Shown: positions 26,411-34,908, counted from the stretch's first letter. The stretch is DNA of 64,000 bases from Pseudaquabacterium terrae (GCF_013266755.1 NZ_JABRWJ010000001.1:620001-684000), one strand, 5' to 3'. Notes: generated by a model not told the origin, from the sequence alone. Program-made: numbers and translations.

Positions 26411-26436
26411 CAGGTAAGTGCCGCGGCACTTACCTG
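26411..26436. promoter_or_regulatory. Perfect 26-bp palindrome, likely operator of the XRE regulator
   Basis: The left half CAGGTAAGTGCCG (26411-26423) is repeated in exact reverse complement at 26424-26436 with no spacer. It lies 43 bp from the start of the minus-strand XRE gene and 90 bp from the plus-strand AhpD-like gene, in the only intergenic gap between them. Size and symmetry fit a dimeric helix-turn-helix binding site. Confidence 0.75.
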
Positions 26437-26526
26437 GGTGGGAATTGAGCCGGCGCCGCGGATGCGAAGAATGCGCCAACACCGCGAGGCATGTCGCCGA
26501 CCGGTCCCCCAGCTCGGAGCAACACC

Positions 26527-27075
26527 ATGCACACCTATCGCATCCACACCGTCGAATCCGCGCCCGAAAACTCCCGGCCCGCCCTGCGGGGACTGAAGCA
26601 GGCCGTCGGCATCGTCCCGAACCTCGCGGCCACGATGGCCGAGTCACCGGTCTTGCTGAGCGGCTTCGTCGGTGCGTTCGGCAACTTTCACGGCGGGACG
26701 TTCAGCGGAGGACAGAAGCAGGTCCTTCTGCTGAGCAACGCGGTTGCCAACACCTGCCCCTGGGCCGTAGCGTTTCACTCGGCGATGGCGCTGAAGGAAG
26801 GCGTCGATCCGGAACACGTCCGGGCCATCCGAGAGAAGCGGCTGCCGACGGATGCGGGACTCGCCGCGTTGTCGAGCTTCACGCGGGCACTCATCGACAA
26901 GCGCGGGCACGTCGGCGAGCGTGATCTCGCCTCGTTCGGCGAAGCGGGGTTCGGTCCCGATCAGGTGCTCGAGGTCATCGCCGGGCTCGCCGTTTCGGTG
27001 ATGGCGAACTACGCCGGCAACATCACCAAGCCGGCTGTCGAGCAGCCGTTCCAATCGCAGGTGTGGACGGCCTGA
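26527..27075 (+). CDS. AhpD-like / carboxymuconolactone decarboxylase family protein
   Basis: A 182-residue all-helical protein of the alkylhydroperoxidase D family. The redox segment reads NAVANTCPWAVAFHSAMALKEG: the first Cys (near residue 77) and the His are present, but the second Cys of the usual C-x-x-C pair is Ala. A normal AhpD-type disulfide cannot form, so peroxidase activity would have to use a single Cys, or the protein has another function. It is 4 bp before the alpha/beta hydrolase gene and divergent from the XRE regulator. Confidence 0.82.
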   Translation: MHTYRIHTVESAPENSRPALRGLKQAVGIVPNLAATMAESPVLLSGFVGAFGNFHGGTFSGGQKQVLLLSNAVANTCPWAVAFHSAMALKEGVDPEHVRAIREKRLPTDAGLAALSSFTRALIDKRGHVGERDLASFGEAGFGPDQVLEVIAGLAVSVMANYAGNITKPAVEQPFQSQVWTA

Positions 27076-27079
27076 TGCC

Positions 27080-28015
27080 ATGACCCATCGCCGCAACATG
27101 CTGGGCATCGGCGCCGCCGCGGTGGGCGCGGCGGCGCTGCCGCTCGCCTCCCGTGCGCAACGCGCCGCCGCACACGACCGCTCGGGCACCATCCGGACCA
27201 AGGACGGCGTGGAGCTGTTCGTCAAGGATTGGGGACAAGGCCGCCCCCTCATCCTCACCCACGCGTGGCCGCTGTCGTCCGACTGCTGGGAGCAGCCGGC
27301 GTTGGCCATCGCCGAGGCCGGCTACCGCGTGATCAGCTACGACCGCCGCGGCTTCGGGCGATCGAGCCAACCCTCCACCGGGTACGACTACAACACCTTC
27401 GCCGACGACCTGGCGACCGTCATCCAGGCGACGGGCGCCAGGGACGCGACGCTGGCCGGGTTCTCGATGGGCGGCGGGGAGATCGTGCGCTACCTCTCGC
27501 GCCACGGCAGCAAGGGCATCGCCAAGGTCGCCCTGGTGGCGGCCGTCGTGCCGGGCCTGGCGAGGAACAGGAACAACCCCCAGGGCGTGGACCCGGCGTT
27601 CTTCGACGGCCTGAAGGACAGCCTGCGCAAGGACCGCGCGACCTTTCTGGCCGGTCTGCTCAGGGAGGTGTTCTACGACGTGCAGACCAGCGCCAGGAGC
27701 ACGAACCCCGTGTCGCAGGCGGTGCTGGACTGGTCCCTGCAGATGGCGATGCAGGCGAGTCTGCGCGCGCTGATCGGTTCGGTCGACGCGTTCGGCAAGG
27801 AGGACTTCGTGCCGGATCTGGCCGCCGTGACGGTGCCCACGCTCATCCTGCACGGCAGCGCCGACAAGCCGGTGCCGTTCGAGCTCACGGCGCGCCGCGC
27901 GGCCGCAGGCATCCGTCAGGCCAGGCTCGTGGAATACGGTGGTACCTCGCACGGCCTGCTCGTGACCGAGCGGGCGCGCGTGACACAGGACCTGCTGGAC
28001 TGGCTGGCCGCCTGA
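27080..28015 (+). CDS. Exported alpha/beta hydrolase (non-heme chloroperoxidase/arylesterase type)
   Basis: The 311-residue protein begins with a likely Tat signal (HRRNMLGIGAAAVGAAALPLASRAQ). The catalytic triad is recognisable: nucleophile Ser in GFSMGGGE (near residue 133), Asp in LILHGSADKPVPF and His in GGTSHGLLVTE. The oxyanion region is THAWPLSSDCWE and the YDRRGFGRSSQP motif follows, as in cofactor-free haloperoxidases and aryl esterases. It probably hydrolyses an ester or lactone in the periplasm. It is cotranscribed with the AhpD-like gene and likely controlled by the XRE regulator. Confidence 0.88.
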   Translation: MTHRRNMLGIGAAAVGAAALPLASRAQRAAAHDRSGTIRTKDGVELFVKDWGQGRPLILTHAWPLSSDCWEQPALAIAEAGYRVISYDRRGFGRSSQPSTGYDYNTFADDLATVIQATGARDATLAGFSMGGGEIVRYLSRHGSKGIAKVALVAAVVPGLARNRNNPQGVDPAFFDGLKDSLRKDRATFLAGLLREVFYDVQTSARSTNPVSQAVLDWSLQMAMQASLRALIGSVDAFGKEDFVPDLAAVTVPTLILHGSADKPVPFELTARRAAAGIRQARLVEYGGTSHGLLVTERARVTQDLLDWLAA

Positions 28016-28036
28016 GCCAACGCCGTCGGCCGCAGC

Positions 28037-29131
28037 TCAGGGCAGGCTGCGCCACCACAGCTTGTTTTCGCGGGGTCGCCCCAGCGTCAGGACTTCGCCG
28101 ATCTCGGGGGTTGCCAGCGCCAGCCCCTGCTGTTCGGCCAGTTGGGCGACACGCTCCAGCGGCTCGCGCCAGGGATGGAAGGCCAGGTCGAAGGTGCTGT
28201 TGTGGACCAGGTACAGCGTCCTGGCCTTCACGTCCTGGAAGGCGCGCACGGTTTCTTCGGGCGACATGTGCACCGCCGGCCAGTAGCTGTCGTACGCGCC
28301 GTTCTCCATCAAGGCCAGGTCGAAGGGGCCCAGCTTCTCGCCGATCGCCTTGAAGCCCGGGAAGTAGCCGCTGTCGCCGCTGTAGAAGATCGATTCGCCG
28401 CCGCTGCGGATCACCCACGACGCCCACAGCGTCTGGTTGCGGTCCCAGAGCGTGCGGCCGGAGAAGTGCTGGGCCGGGGTGGCGGTCAGGCCGACCTCGC
28501 CATGCCGGGCCGCCTGCCACCAGTCGAGCTCTTCGATGCGATCGGCCGGCACGCCCATGTCGCGCAGGCGTGCACCCACGCCCAACGGCACGAAGTAGCG
28601 CTGCACGCGATGCTTCAGCGCTTCGATGGTGGGTGCATCCAGGTGGTCGTAGTGGTCATGGGACAGGATCAGCCCCTCAATGGGCGGGACCTCGTGCAGC
28701 GGCAGCGGCGAAGGGTGGAAGCGCATCGGCCCGGCCCAGCTGACCGGGGAGGCGCGCGCCCCGAAGACGGGGTCGATCAGCCAGTACTTCCCGCGCAGCT
28801 TGAGCAAGTGGGACGAGTGACCGAGCCGCACGATGTGGTTGGCCGTGTTGTCGAGCTTGTCCAGGGCCGGACGGTCCAGCGCACGGACGGGGATCGGCTC
28901 CGCCGGGACGGTATCGACCTTCTTGTCCGTCAGGAATCGCGTCCAGATCGCCCAGCTGCCGCGGGAGGGCTTCGCGTCGGGATTGGCCAGGTTCTGGAAC
29001 TTGCAATCGGCCGCGACGTACTGCGGCGACGCGGCGTGGCGTGGATCGCAGGATTCGGCATGGGCGTCGGCGCCGCCAAGGATGCCGAGGGCCGCGAAGA
29101 ACCCGGCGACGGCAAGGTGGAGTGAATTCAT
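28037..29131 (-). CDS. Exported metallo-beta-lactamase-fold hydrolase (NAPE-PLD-like)
   Basis: The 364-residue protein has a signal peptide (MNSLHLAVAGFFAALGILGGADAHA) and the lactamase-fold metal motif GLILSHDHYDHLDAPTI, with further ligands in PAQHFSGR and FYSGDSGYF. The segment NHIVRLGHSSHLLKLRGKYWLIDPVFGARASPVSWAGPMRFHPSPL matches the bacterial N-acyl-phosphatidylethanolamine phospholipase D-like group (UlaG-type). It is likely to be periplasmic and act on a phosphodiester or lipid. It lies 59 bp behind the AraC gene and may be its target; it is convergent with the hydrolase gene. Confidence 0.85.
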   Translation of the reverse strand: MNSLHLAVAGFFAALGILGGADAHAESCDPRHAASPQYVAADCKFQNLANPDAKPSRGSWAIWTRFLTDKKVDTVPAEPIPVRALDRPALDKLDNTANHIVRLGHSSHLLKLRGKYWLIDPVFGARASPVSWAGPMRFHPSPLPLHEVPPIEGLILSHDHYDHLDAPTIEALKHRVQRYFVPLGVGARLRDMGVPADRIEELDWWQAARHGEVGLTATPAQHFSGRTLWDRNQTLWASWVIRSGGESIFYSGDSGYFPGFKAIGEKLGPFDLALMENGAYDSYWPAVHMSPEETVRAFQDVKARTLYLVHNSTFDLAFHPWREPLERVAQLAEQQGLALATPEIGEVLTLGRPRENKLWWRSLP

Positions 29132-29190
29132 GGGTGTGGATCTGCGAGCGGGTTTCAAGACAGGGTGGTGGTCATGCGGCCGGTTCGTGG

Positions 29191-30207
29191 CTACATGCGC
29201 GTACCACCGCGAACATCCGACGGGTTCCGGCCGGTCCAGCGCAGGAAGGCATGCCGGAAGTTGGCCGCGTCGCTGTAGCCCACCCGTTGTGCGATCTCCT
29301 CGTGCGTCAGTCGGGTGGTGCTGAGGTATTCGATGGCCAGGCGCTTGCGCGCTTCGGCCAGCAGATGGCGATAGGTGGTCCCTTCCGCCTCGAGCCTGCG
29401 CCGCAGCGCCCGGGGCGACATCGCCAGTTGCGCCGCGACGTCGTCGATGCTCACCGGGCCGGTTCGCCGTTCGAGCAGGATCGGCCAGACGTCGGCGGCC
29501 ACCCTGCCCGCGCGATCCACTTCGGCGAGCAGTTGATCGCAGACTTCGCGCGCCATCGCATGCGTGCGCGGGTCGGCCAAGCCCAGGGGGCCGTCGTCGA
29601 ATGCCCGCTCGTACCCGGCGCCCGCCTGGTCGAACGAAACGGGGCAACCGAACAGCGCTTCGTAGACATCGGCATGCGCCGGCGCGGGATGGTCGACGGC
29701 GATGCGCGAGAACCGGAAGGCCGGGCCCATGCCGTCCCGATGCGCGACCAGATGCGCCGCCAGCGCGAACTCCAGCGCGAAGCGGTGCACGGCGTCCGAG
29801 GCGCCCGGCCAGTGCATCGGCGCGAGCGCGACCCAGGCCTTCGCGCCCTGGTTCGAGAACGTCACGTCGCAGAACGGACCGACGATGCGCACATAGCGCG
29901 CGACGAAGCGGGCGGCGTCCGCGCGGGTCGCGCTGCTCAGCAATGCGTAGCCGTACATCCAGTAGGCCGTGACGTGCATGCGCAGGCCGGCGCGCAGTGC
30001 AGTCGCCGGGTCGCTCGACAGGCGCAGCGCGTTGCGAACCACGGTGTCGAGCTGCCGGTAGGAGGTCCTGGTCGTGGGCGCGCCGAGCTGCGACGCGGCC
30101 AGCCCGGTCCCTTCCAGCGCCGCCGCCGCATCGATGCCTTGCCCGGCGAGCTCGGCAACGATCGCGGCGATCGAGTGCGGCCAATAGATGCGCCGTTCGA
30201 AGCCCAT
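29191..30207 (-). CDS. AraC-family transcriptional regulator
   Basis: The 338-residue regulator has an N-terminal ligand-binding domain of about 200 residues of the Arabinose_bd type (long helical region, GLRMHVTAYWMYGYALLSSAT) and a C-terminal double helix-turn-helix (SIDDVAAQLAMSPRALRRRLEAEGTTYRHLLAEARKRLAIEYLSTTRLTHEEIAQRVGYSDAANFRHAFLRWTGRNPSDVR). It starts 10 bp after the molybdenum-hydroxylase large subunit gene and is probably in the same transcript, so it may regulate that enzyme, the lipase-like gene behind it, or both. Confidence 0.9.
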   Translation of the reverse strand: MGFERRIYWPHSIAAIVAELAGQGIDAAAALEGTGLAASQLGAPTTRTSYRQLDTVVRNALRLSSDPATALRAGLRMHVTAYWMYGYALLSSATRADAARFVARYVRIVGPFCDVTFSNQGAKAWVALAPMHWPGASDAVHRFALEFALAAHLVAHRDGMGPAFRFSRIAVDHPAPAHADVYEALFGCPVSFDQAGAGYERAFDDGPLGLADPRTHAMAREVCDQLLAEVDRAGRVAADVWPILLERRTGPVSIDDVAAQLAMSPRALRRRLEAEGTTYRHLLAEARKRLAIEYLSTTRLTHEEIAQRVGYSDAANFRHAFLRWTGRNPSDVRGGTRM

Positions 30208-30217
30208 GAGTCGCTCT

Positions 30218-32461
30218 CTAGACGAAGTCGACGAACTTGTTGAACGGCATCTCCCGCAGCCGCTTGCCGGTGGCCGCGAAGATGGCCGCGGCCAATGCCG
30301 GTGCGGCCGGCGGCACCGGCGGCTCGCCCGCGCCGCGGATGCGCGGCGCGTTCTCCAGGCTGCGCACCACGATGTGCGGACACTGGTCCAGCCGCATGCC
30401 CTGGAACTGCGGAAAGTTCGACTGCTGCGCCATGCCATCGGCATAGGTGATCTCGCAGTTCATCGCGTGGCCGAGTCCCCAGACCACGGCGCCCTTGACG
30501 TGGTTGTCCAGGTTCACCGGGTCGACGACGCGGCCCACGTCCAGCGCGACGAACACCTTGTCGATGCGGATGCCCTTGTCGGTCTTCGTGACCTCCACCA
30601 CCTCGGCCACCGGCACGCCGAAACTGTCGACGAAGGCGATGCCGCGGCCGCGGCCCGGTGCCAGCTTCGAGCCCCAGTTGCTCATCTCGCCCACCGCCTC
30701 GAGCACCTTGCGCGAGACGTCGTGGTTGCACAGGCGCAGGCGCTCGCGCAGCGGATCGGCGCCGGCGGCATGGATCAGTTCATCTAGGAAGGCGTTGGCG
30801 AAGAAGCCCTGGGTCGACGCCCCCACCGAGCGCCACGAGCTGGTGGGCGCGAGCTCCGGCACCTTGTACGCACGCATGCGGAAGTGCGGCACGGCGAACG
30901 GCTGGTTCCAGGCACCGGCGGCGATCTGGCCGTCCGCGCCCGGTGGCCCGGCCTGGCCCAGGCGCGATGCCTGCGAGGCGGAGGAACTGACCGTCGCCAC
31001 CTGCAGGTCGACAGCGTGCACCTGGCCGTCTTTCACCACCCCCTTGCCGCGCGCCATGCCGATCTGGCGCGGGAAATCGTGGGCGAAATCCTCCTCGCGC
31101 GAATAGGTGAGCTTCACCGGCGTGCCGGGCATCTGCCGGGCGATCTCGGCGCACAGCGTGACGTTCTCGAATTCCAGCCGGTGGCCGAAGCAGCCGCCCG
31201 CGACCTGCTGGTGATAGCGCACCTGCTCGGGCTTCACGCCGGTGACCGCCGCGACCTTCTTCTGCACGAAGCGCGGCATCTGGTGGGCGACCCACACATC
31301 GACACCATCGGAGCCCACCTTGACGATGGCGCTCAGAGGCTCCAGCGGAGCGTGGGCCAGATACGGTGCGCGGTACTCGGCCTCGATCACCGGCCCTTGT
31401 TGCAACGCCTGGTCGACGTCGCCGTCGTGCCGCCATTGTTTGTTCAGTCGCTCCGGCGTGAAGCTCGCGGCGACCGCGGCCCAGTGGTCCTTCATTTCCG
31501 CCGGATACGGCGCGGGGCCCCAATCGCACTCGATGGCCTTGACGGCCTGCAGCGCGCGCCAGGTGTTGTCGGCCACCACGGCCACGCCGTTGCTCACGGG
31601 CAGGATCTTCTTCACGCCGCGCAGGCCCTTGGCCTTGGCGTCGTCGTAACGGTTGAGCTGGCCGCCCTGGCGGGGATTGGTTTTCACCGCGGCATGCACC
31701 ATGCCTTCCATGGCCAGATCGATGCCGTAGCGCAGCGTACCGGTGGACTTGCCGACGATGTCCAGGCGCTGCATCGGCTTGCCGATGAAGCGCCAGGCCG
31801 CGGGGTCGCGCAAGGTCACGTCGCGCACCGGGTCGAGCGTGGCCGCGATGTCGGCCAGCTCGGTGTACTTGAGTTGCTTGCCGTCGGGCAACAGCACCGC
31901 GCCGCGCGCGGTCTTCAATTGCGCGACGGGCACGCCGGTCTTGCGCGATGCGGCCAGCTTCAGCGTCTCGCGGGCGACGGCGCCGGCTTCGCGCAGCTTG
32001 TCGAAGCTGTCGGGCACCGTCGACGAGCCGCCCGTCACCATGACGCCCAGCACCTTGAACAGTCCGCCCATGACATCGCGCATGGCTTCGGCCTGCCAGC
32101 GCGTGTCGTGCGCATTGAAGGCCGCGCGCTCTTCGGACACCCGGCGGTTGTAGTAGGCGGGCGACGGCGCACCGGCGTCGATACGGAACTGGCCGAACTC
32201 GATGTCCAGCTCCTCGGCGATCAGCGCGGCCTGCACCGAATAGGCGCCCTGGCCCATGTCCATGTGCGGGGTGATCAGCGTGACCGCGTCCTTGTCGATC
32301 CTCACCCAGGGCGTGAGCGCGGCCTGGCCCGGCTTCAAGCCCTCGGCCAGCGGATTGGGGTGCGACTTGCGCACCTGGTAGACACCGAATACGACGCCGC
32401 CGGCCACGGCGGCGGAGCCGATCAGGAAGCTGCGGCGGGCGATGGTCTTGAGACGGCCCAT
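30218..32461 (-). CDS. Molybdopterin-binding subunit of an IorB-type xanthine dehydrogenase-family enzyme
   Basis: This 747-residue subunit belongs to the aldehyde oxidase/xanthine dehydrogenase superfamily, the isoquinoline 1-oxidoreductase (IorB) branch. It carries a twin-arginine export signal at the N-terminus (IARRSFLIGSAAVAGGVVFG), typical for periplasmic IorB-like proteins. Molybdenum-cofactor contacts are suggested by HMDMGQGAYSVQAALIAEEL, VAGGCFGHRLE and the C-terminal GAGEPPVPPAAPALAAAIFAATGKRL, where the base Glu is in GAGEP. It hydroxylates an N-heterocycle or oxidises an aldehyde, with electrons leaving through the small subunit encoded 1 bp upstream. The substrate cannot be predicted. 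Confidence 0.9.
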   Translation of the reverse strand: MGRLKTIARRSFLIGSAAVAGGVVFGVYQVRKSHPNPLAEGLKPGQAALTPWVRIDKDAVTLITPHMDMGQGAYSVQAALIAEELDIEFGQFRIDAGAPSPAYYNRRVSEERAAFNAHDTRWQAEAMRDVMGGLFKVLGVMVTGGSSTVPDSFDKLREAGAVARETLKLAASRKTGVPVAQLKTARGAVLLPDGKQLKYTELADIAATLDPVRDVTLRDPAAWRFIGKPMQRLDIVGKSTGTLRYGIDLAMEGMVHAAVKTNPRQGGQLNRYDDAKAKGLRGVKKILPVSNGVAVVADNTWRALQAVKAIECDWGPAPYPAEMKDHWAAVAASFTPERLNKQWRHDGDVDQALQQGPVIEAEYRAPYLAHAPLEPLSAIVKVGSDGVDVWVAHQMPRFVQKKVAAVTGVKPEQVRYHQQVAGGCFGHRLEFENVTLCAEIARQMPGTPVKLTYSREEDFAHDFPRQIGMARGKGVVKDGQVHAVDLQVATVSSSASQASRLGQAGPPGADGQIAAGAWNQPFAVPHFRMRAYKVPELAPTSSWRSVGASTQGFFANAFLDELIHAAGADPLRERLRLCNHDVSRKVLEAVGEMSNWGSKLAPGRGRGIAFVDSFGVPVAEVVEVTKTDKGIRIDKVFVALDVGRVVDPVNLDNHVKGAVVWGLGHAMNCEITYADGMAQQSNFPQFQGMRLDQCPHIVVRSLENAPRIRGAGEPPVPPAAPALAAAIFAATGKRLREMPFNKFVDFV

Positions 32462-32462
32462 G

Positions 32463-32921
32463 TCAGGCTCCCTTCAGCGTCTTGGCGGCAGACTTCACCG
32501 CCTCGCGGATGCGCGGATACGTGCCGCAGCGGCACAGGTTGGCCGACATGGCCTGGTCGATCTGCTCGTCGGTGGGCGAAGGCGTCGTGGCCAGGAAGGC
32601 CGCGGCGGTCATGATCTGGCCCGATTGGCAGTAGCCGCACTGCGCGACCTGGTGCTCGATCCAGGCCTTTTGCACGGCGTGCAGCGCCGCCGGTTGGCCG
32701 AGGCCTTCGATCGTTATCACCGGCGCCACCACGGCGCTCACCGGCATCGAGCACGAGCGCACCGCCGCGCCGCCGACGTGCACCGTGCACGCGCCGCAAT
32801 AGCCGATGCCGCAGCCGTATTTCGGGCCGGTGATTCGCAATTCGTCCCGCAATACCCACAGCAGCGGCATCTCGGGTTCGACGTCGACCTGGTGGTCCTT
32901 GCCATTGACGTTCAGTTTCAT
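32463..32921 (-). CDS. [2Fe-2S] subunit of the IorAB-type molybdenum hydroxylase
   Basis: The 152-residue protein has both iron-sulfur sites of this family: a plant-type ferredoxin domain ([16 protein letters not shown] and later CSMP) and a C-terminal four-helix domain ([10 protein letters not shown], then [16 protein letters not shown]). It passes electrons from the molybdenum site to an acceptor, usually a cytochrome, in IorAB-like enzymes; no cytochrome gene is adjacent here. It is immediately followed by the large subunit and has no Tat signal of its own, consistent with hitchhiking export with IorB. Confidence 0.93.
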   Translation of the reverse strand: MKLNVNGKDHQVDVEPEMPLLWVLRDELRITGPKYGCGIGYCGACTVHVGGAAVRSCSMPVSAVVAPVITIEGLGQPAALHAVQKAWIEHQVAQCGYCQSGQIMTAAAFLATTPSPTDEQIDQAMSANLCRCGTYPRIREAVKSAAKTLKGA

Positions 32922-33009
32922 CGGTGGCTCCTGTTGGCTCGAATCGGATTCACGTTCAAACGACTAACGCCGCATCGACCCGGAGAGCAGCACCGTCCTG
33001 CCTCGGGCG

Positions 33010-33226
33010 GATGGCACGGCGGTCAGCAAGCTCGTCCGCGGAGGGCAGCGCACGCAGGGCCGCGAAGTCGACGACGTGGGCCGTCAACTTCGGATGCTGC
33101 AGCGCCGGCTCTCGGCGGCCGAGGCTGTGCACCCGCAGCCACGGTGCGGTCGGCCAGCAGGCCCGCCAGGATCTCCCGGCCCACGAGGCCCGTGGCGCCT
33201 GCAACGATGACGGTTCGGTTGCTCAT
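33010..33226 (-). pseudogene. Fragment of an NAD(P)-binding oxidoreductase
   Basis: The first 30 or so codons from 33226 read MSNRTVIVAGATGLVGREILAGLL, the start of an NmrA/HTATIP2-like NAD(P)-binding protein. The natural continuation, VHSLGRREPALQHPKLTAHVVDFAALRALPSADE, appears in a different frame, so there is a frameshift near 33125. The similarity ends near 33010 with no further domain. This is a truncated, frameshifted relic and not a functional gene. Confidence 0.75.
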
Positions 33227-33259
33227 GGGCGCTCCCATCCAGCGAGCTCAGGTCGCGGC

Positions 33260-34114
33260 TCAGGTCGCGGACTGGGCGTCCAGACCGAACGATTGCCGCA
33301 CCAGTTGGAGGTAGCCGGCGTCGTCGAGCTTGGCGCGCGTCGCCAGCAGCGATTCGGCATCGGCGCCGCAGACATAGCGCACCTGTGCCGTGTCATCCGT
33401 CGCGGCCGTGAAGATCGCTTCAGCGGTCTGCGCGGGCGTCGCATAGCCGCCGCGACGGCTGCCCCAGGCCTCCATCGCCTTGGCGACGCTCGCCGCGTAG
33501 GGATGGTTCTGGTCGGCAAAGGTCACCGACAGCGATCGCCCGGCGAAATCGGTCGACACGCCGCCCGGGGCCACGAACTTGGCACGGATGCCGAACTGCG
33601 CCAGCTCGTGGTTGAGTCCCTCGGTGAAGCCGACCACCGCGTACTTCGTCGCGTGGTAAAGCGAATTGAAGGGCAGCGTCGTCAAGCCGCCGACCGAGGC
33701 CACGTTGACGATGACACCGCCGCCCTGGCTGCGCAGGGCCGGCAGCACGGCGCGGATGACGTTGAACACGCCGAACACGTTGGTGTTGAACTGGCGCTCG
33801 ATGACGGCGTCGCTCGCCGTCTCGAAGGGTCCGAACAGGCCGAAGCCGGCGTTGTTGATCACCGCGTCGATGCGGCCGAAGCGCGCCAGCGTCGCGTCGA
33901 TCGCGGCCTTCACCGAGGCCTGGTCGGTGACGTCGAGCGCATGCACCAGGACGTTCGGCAGCTCGGCGAGATCGCCCGCATCGCCGGTGTTGCGCATCGT
34001 GGCGGCGACGCGCCAGCCCGCCTGGGCGAAACGATGGGCAGCGGCCCGGCCGATGCCGGAGGAGCAGCCGGTGATCAGCACGGTCTTCGGAGTGGTGTTG
34101 TCGATGGCGTTCAT
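33260..34114 (-). CDS. Short-chain dehydrogenase/reductase
   Basis: The 284-residue SDR has VLITGCSSGIGRAAAHRFAQAG at the N-terminus, NNAGFG near residue 93, and SVGGLTTLPFNSLYHATKYAVVGFTEGL with catalytic Ser, Tyr and Lys. The loose C-terminal part resembles the retinol-dehydrogenase-like group. A palindromic site at 34129-34144, matching the operator of the neighbouring TetR gene, lies 15 bp before its start, so TetR control is likely. Confidence 0.9.
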   Translation of the reverse strand: MNAIDNTTPKTVLITGCSSGIGRAAAHRFAQAGWRVAATMRNTGDAGDLAELPNVLVHALDVTDQASVKAAIDATLARFGRIDAVINNAGFGLFGPFETASDAVIERQFNTNVFGVFNVIRAVLPALRSQGGGVIVNVASVGGLTTLPFNSLYHATKYAVVGFTEGLNHELAQFGIRAKFVAPGGVSTDFAGRSLSVTFADQNHPYAASVAKAMEAWGSRRGGYATPAQTAEAIFTAATDDTAQVRYVCGADAESLLATRAKLDDAGYLQLVRQSFGLDAQSAT

Positions 34115-34128
34115 CTGGGCATCCTTTG

Positions 34129-34144
34129 GTGAAAATTGATTCGG
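34129..34144. promoter_or_regulatory. Second copy of the TetR operator, in front of the SDR gene
   Basis: GTGAAAATTGATTCGG agrees at 12 of 16 positions with the palindrome upstream of the TetR gene, and the match continues into TTAAA (ATTGATTCGGTTAAA at 34135-34149 against ATTCATTCGCTTAAA at 34766-34780, 13 of 15). It is 15 bp before the SDR start codon. Confidence 0.6.
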
Positions 34145-34169
34145 TTAAAGATCAAAAAAAGGGCGGGCC

Positions 34170-34757
34170 TCATGCCCGAATGGCGTCCCAGCACAGCTGG
34201 AAACCGTTGGCGCGGGTGGTCTCGTCGTCCGGCAGGTCGCCGCGGCTGACGAGCAGCGCGGTTTCCCTGGCCAGGCCCATCACGGCTGCGGCCAGCAGGG
34301 CGGGCGGTACCGTCTTGAGCTGCTCGCTGCGCTGACCGGCCACCAGCAGCTCGATGAACGGCGCCGACATGCGCTGGCCGAGCGCGCGGCTGGTCTCGCT
34401 GAGCAGCTCGGAGTGGTAGTACTGCTCGAGGAAAGCCACCTGCTGCCGGTTCTCGATCCGGTTATCGACGATGTTGTTCCAGATCCGGCGCACCCGCGCC
34501 TTCAGCGAGGCCTTCGGATCGTCGTCGCTCGCGTAGCGCGTGACGGTCGCCGTCTTCGCCTTCTGGTAGACGTCGTCGAGCAGGTCTTCGCGCGACTTGT
34601 AGTAGACGTAGAGGGTGCTGGTGGCCACGCCCGCTTCGCGCGCGATGTCGGCCAGCGTCACCGCGGCCAGGCCCTTGCCCGCCGCCAGCCGGTACACGGC
34701 GGCAGCGATGGCCTCGACCTTCTTTTCGTCCTTCGGCTTCATGATGAGATCGATCAT
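34170..34757 (-). CDS. TetR/AcrR-family repressor
   Basis: A 195-residue protein with the TetR helix-turn-helix at the N-terminus (EAIAAAVYRLAAGKGLAAVTLADIAREAGVATSTLYVYYKSREDLLDDVYQ) and a helical ligand domain behind it. Two starts are possible, 34757 and 34742; both keep the DNA-binding domain. Palindromic sites lie directly before it and before the downstream SDR gene, so it probably represses itself and the SDR until an inducer binds. Confidence 0.92.
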   Translation of the reverse strand: MIDLIMKPKDEKKVEAIAAAVYRLAAGKGLAAVTLADIAREAGVATSTLYVYYKSREDLLDDVYQKAKTATVTRYASDDDPKASLKARVRRIWNNIVDNRIENRQQVAFLEQYYHSELLSETSRALGQRMSAPFIELLVAGQRSEQLKTVPPALLAAAVMGLARETALLVSRGDLPDDETTRANGFQLCWDAIRA

Positions 34758-34759
34758 AC

Positions 34760-34775
34760 GCGAATATTCATTCGC
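34760..34775. promoter_or_regulatory. TetR autoregulatory operator
   Basis: GCGAAT-ATTC-ATTCGC is a perfect 6-bp palindrome with a 4-base spacer, 2 bp from the TetR start codon at 34757. The site overlaps the stop codon of the LysR fragment that reads in from the other side. Confidence 0.7.
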
Positions 34776-34908
34776 TTAAAAGCCGATCTGCACCGGATCT
34801 CAGCCGCTCCACCAAATAGTCCACGGCCACCCGCACCTTCGGGATCTGGTAGCGAGTGCGCAGGTACTGGCGGTTCTCGTTGCTCACATAGAGCGCGCCC
34901 GGTCTCGC
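34768..34908 (-). pseudogene. C-terminal fragment of a LysR-type regulator
   Basis: Reading the minus strand toward 34768 gives RPGALYVSNENRQYLRTRYQIPKVRVAVDYLVERLRS and a stop codon. This is the typical C-terminus of a LysR-type regulator (the ...VRVFVDYL end). Nothing recognisable of the effector or DNA-binding domains remains upstream; the frame runs instead into the 75-bp inverted repeats. The rest of the gene was lost. Confidence 0.7.
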
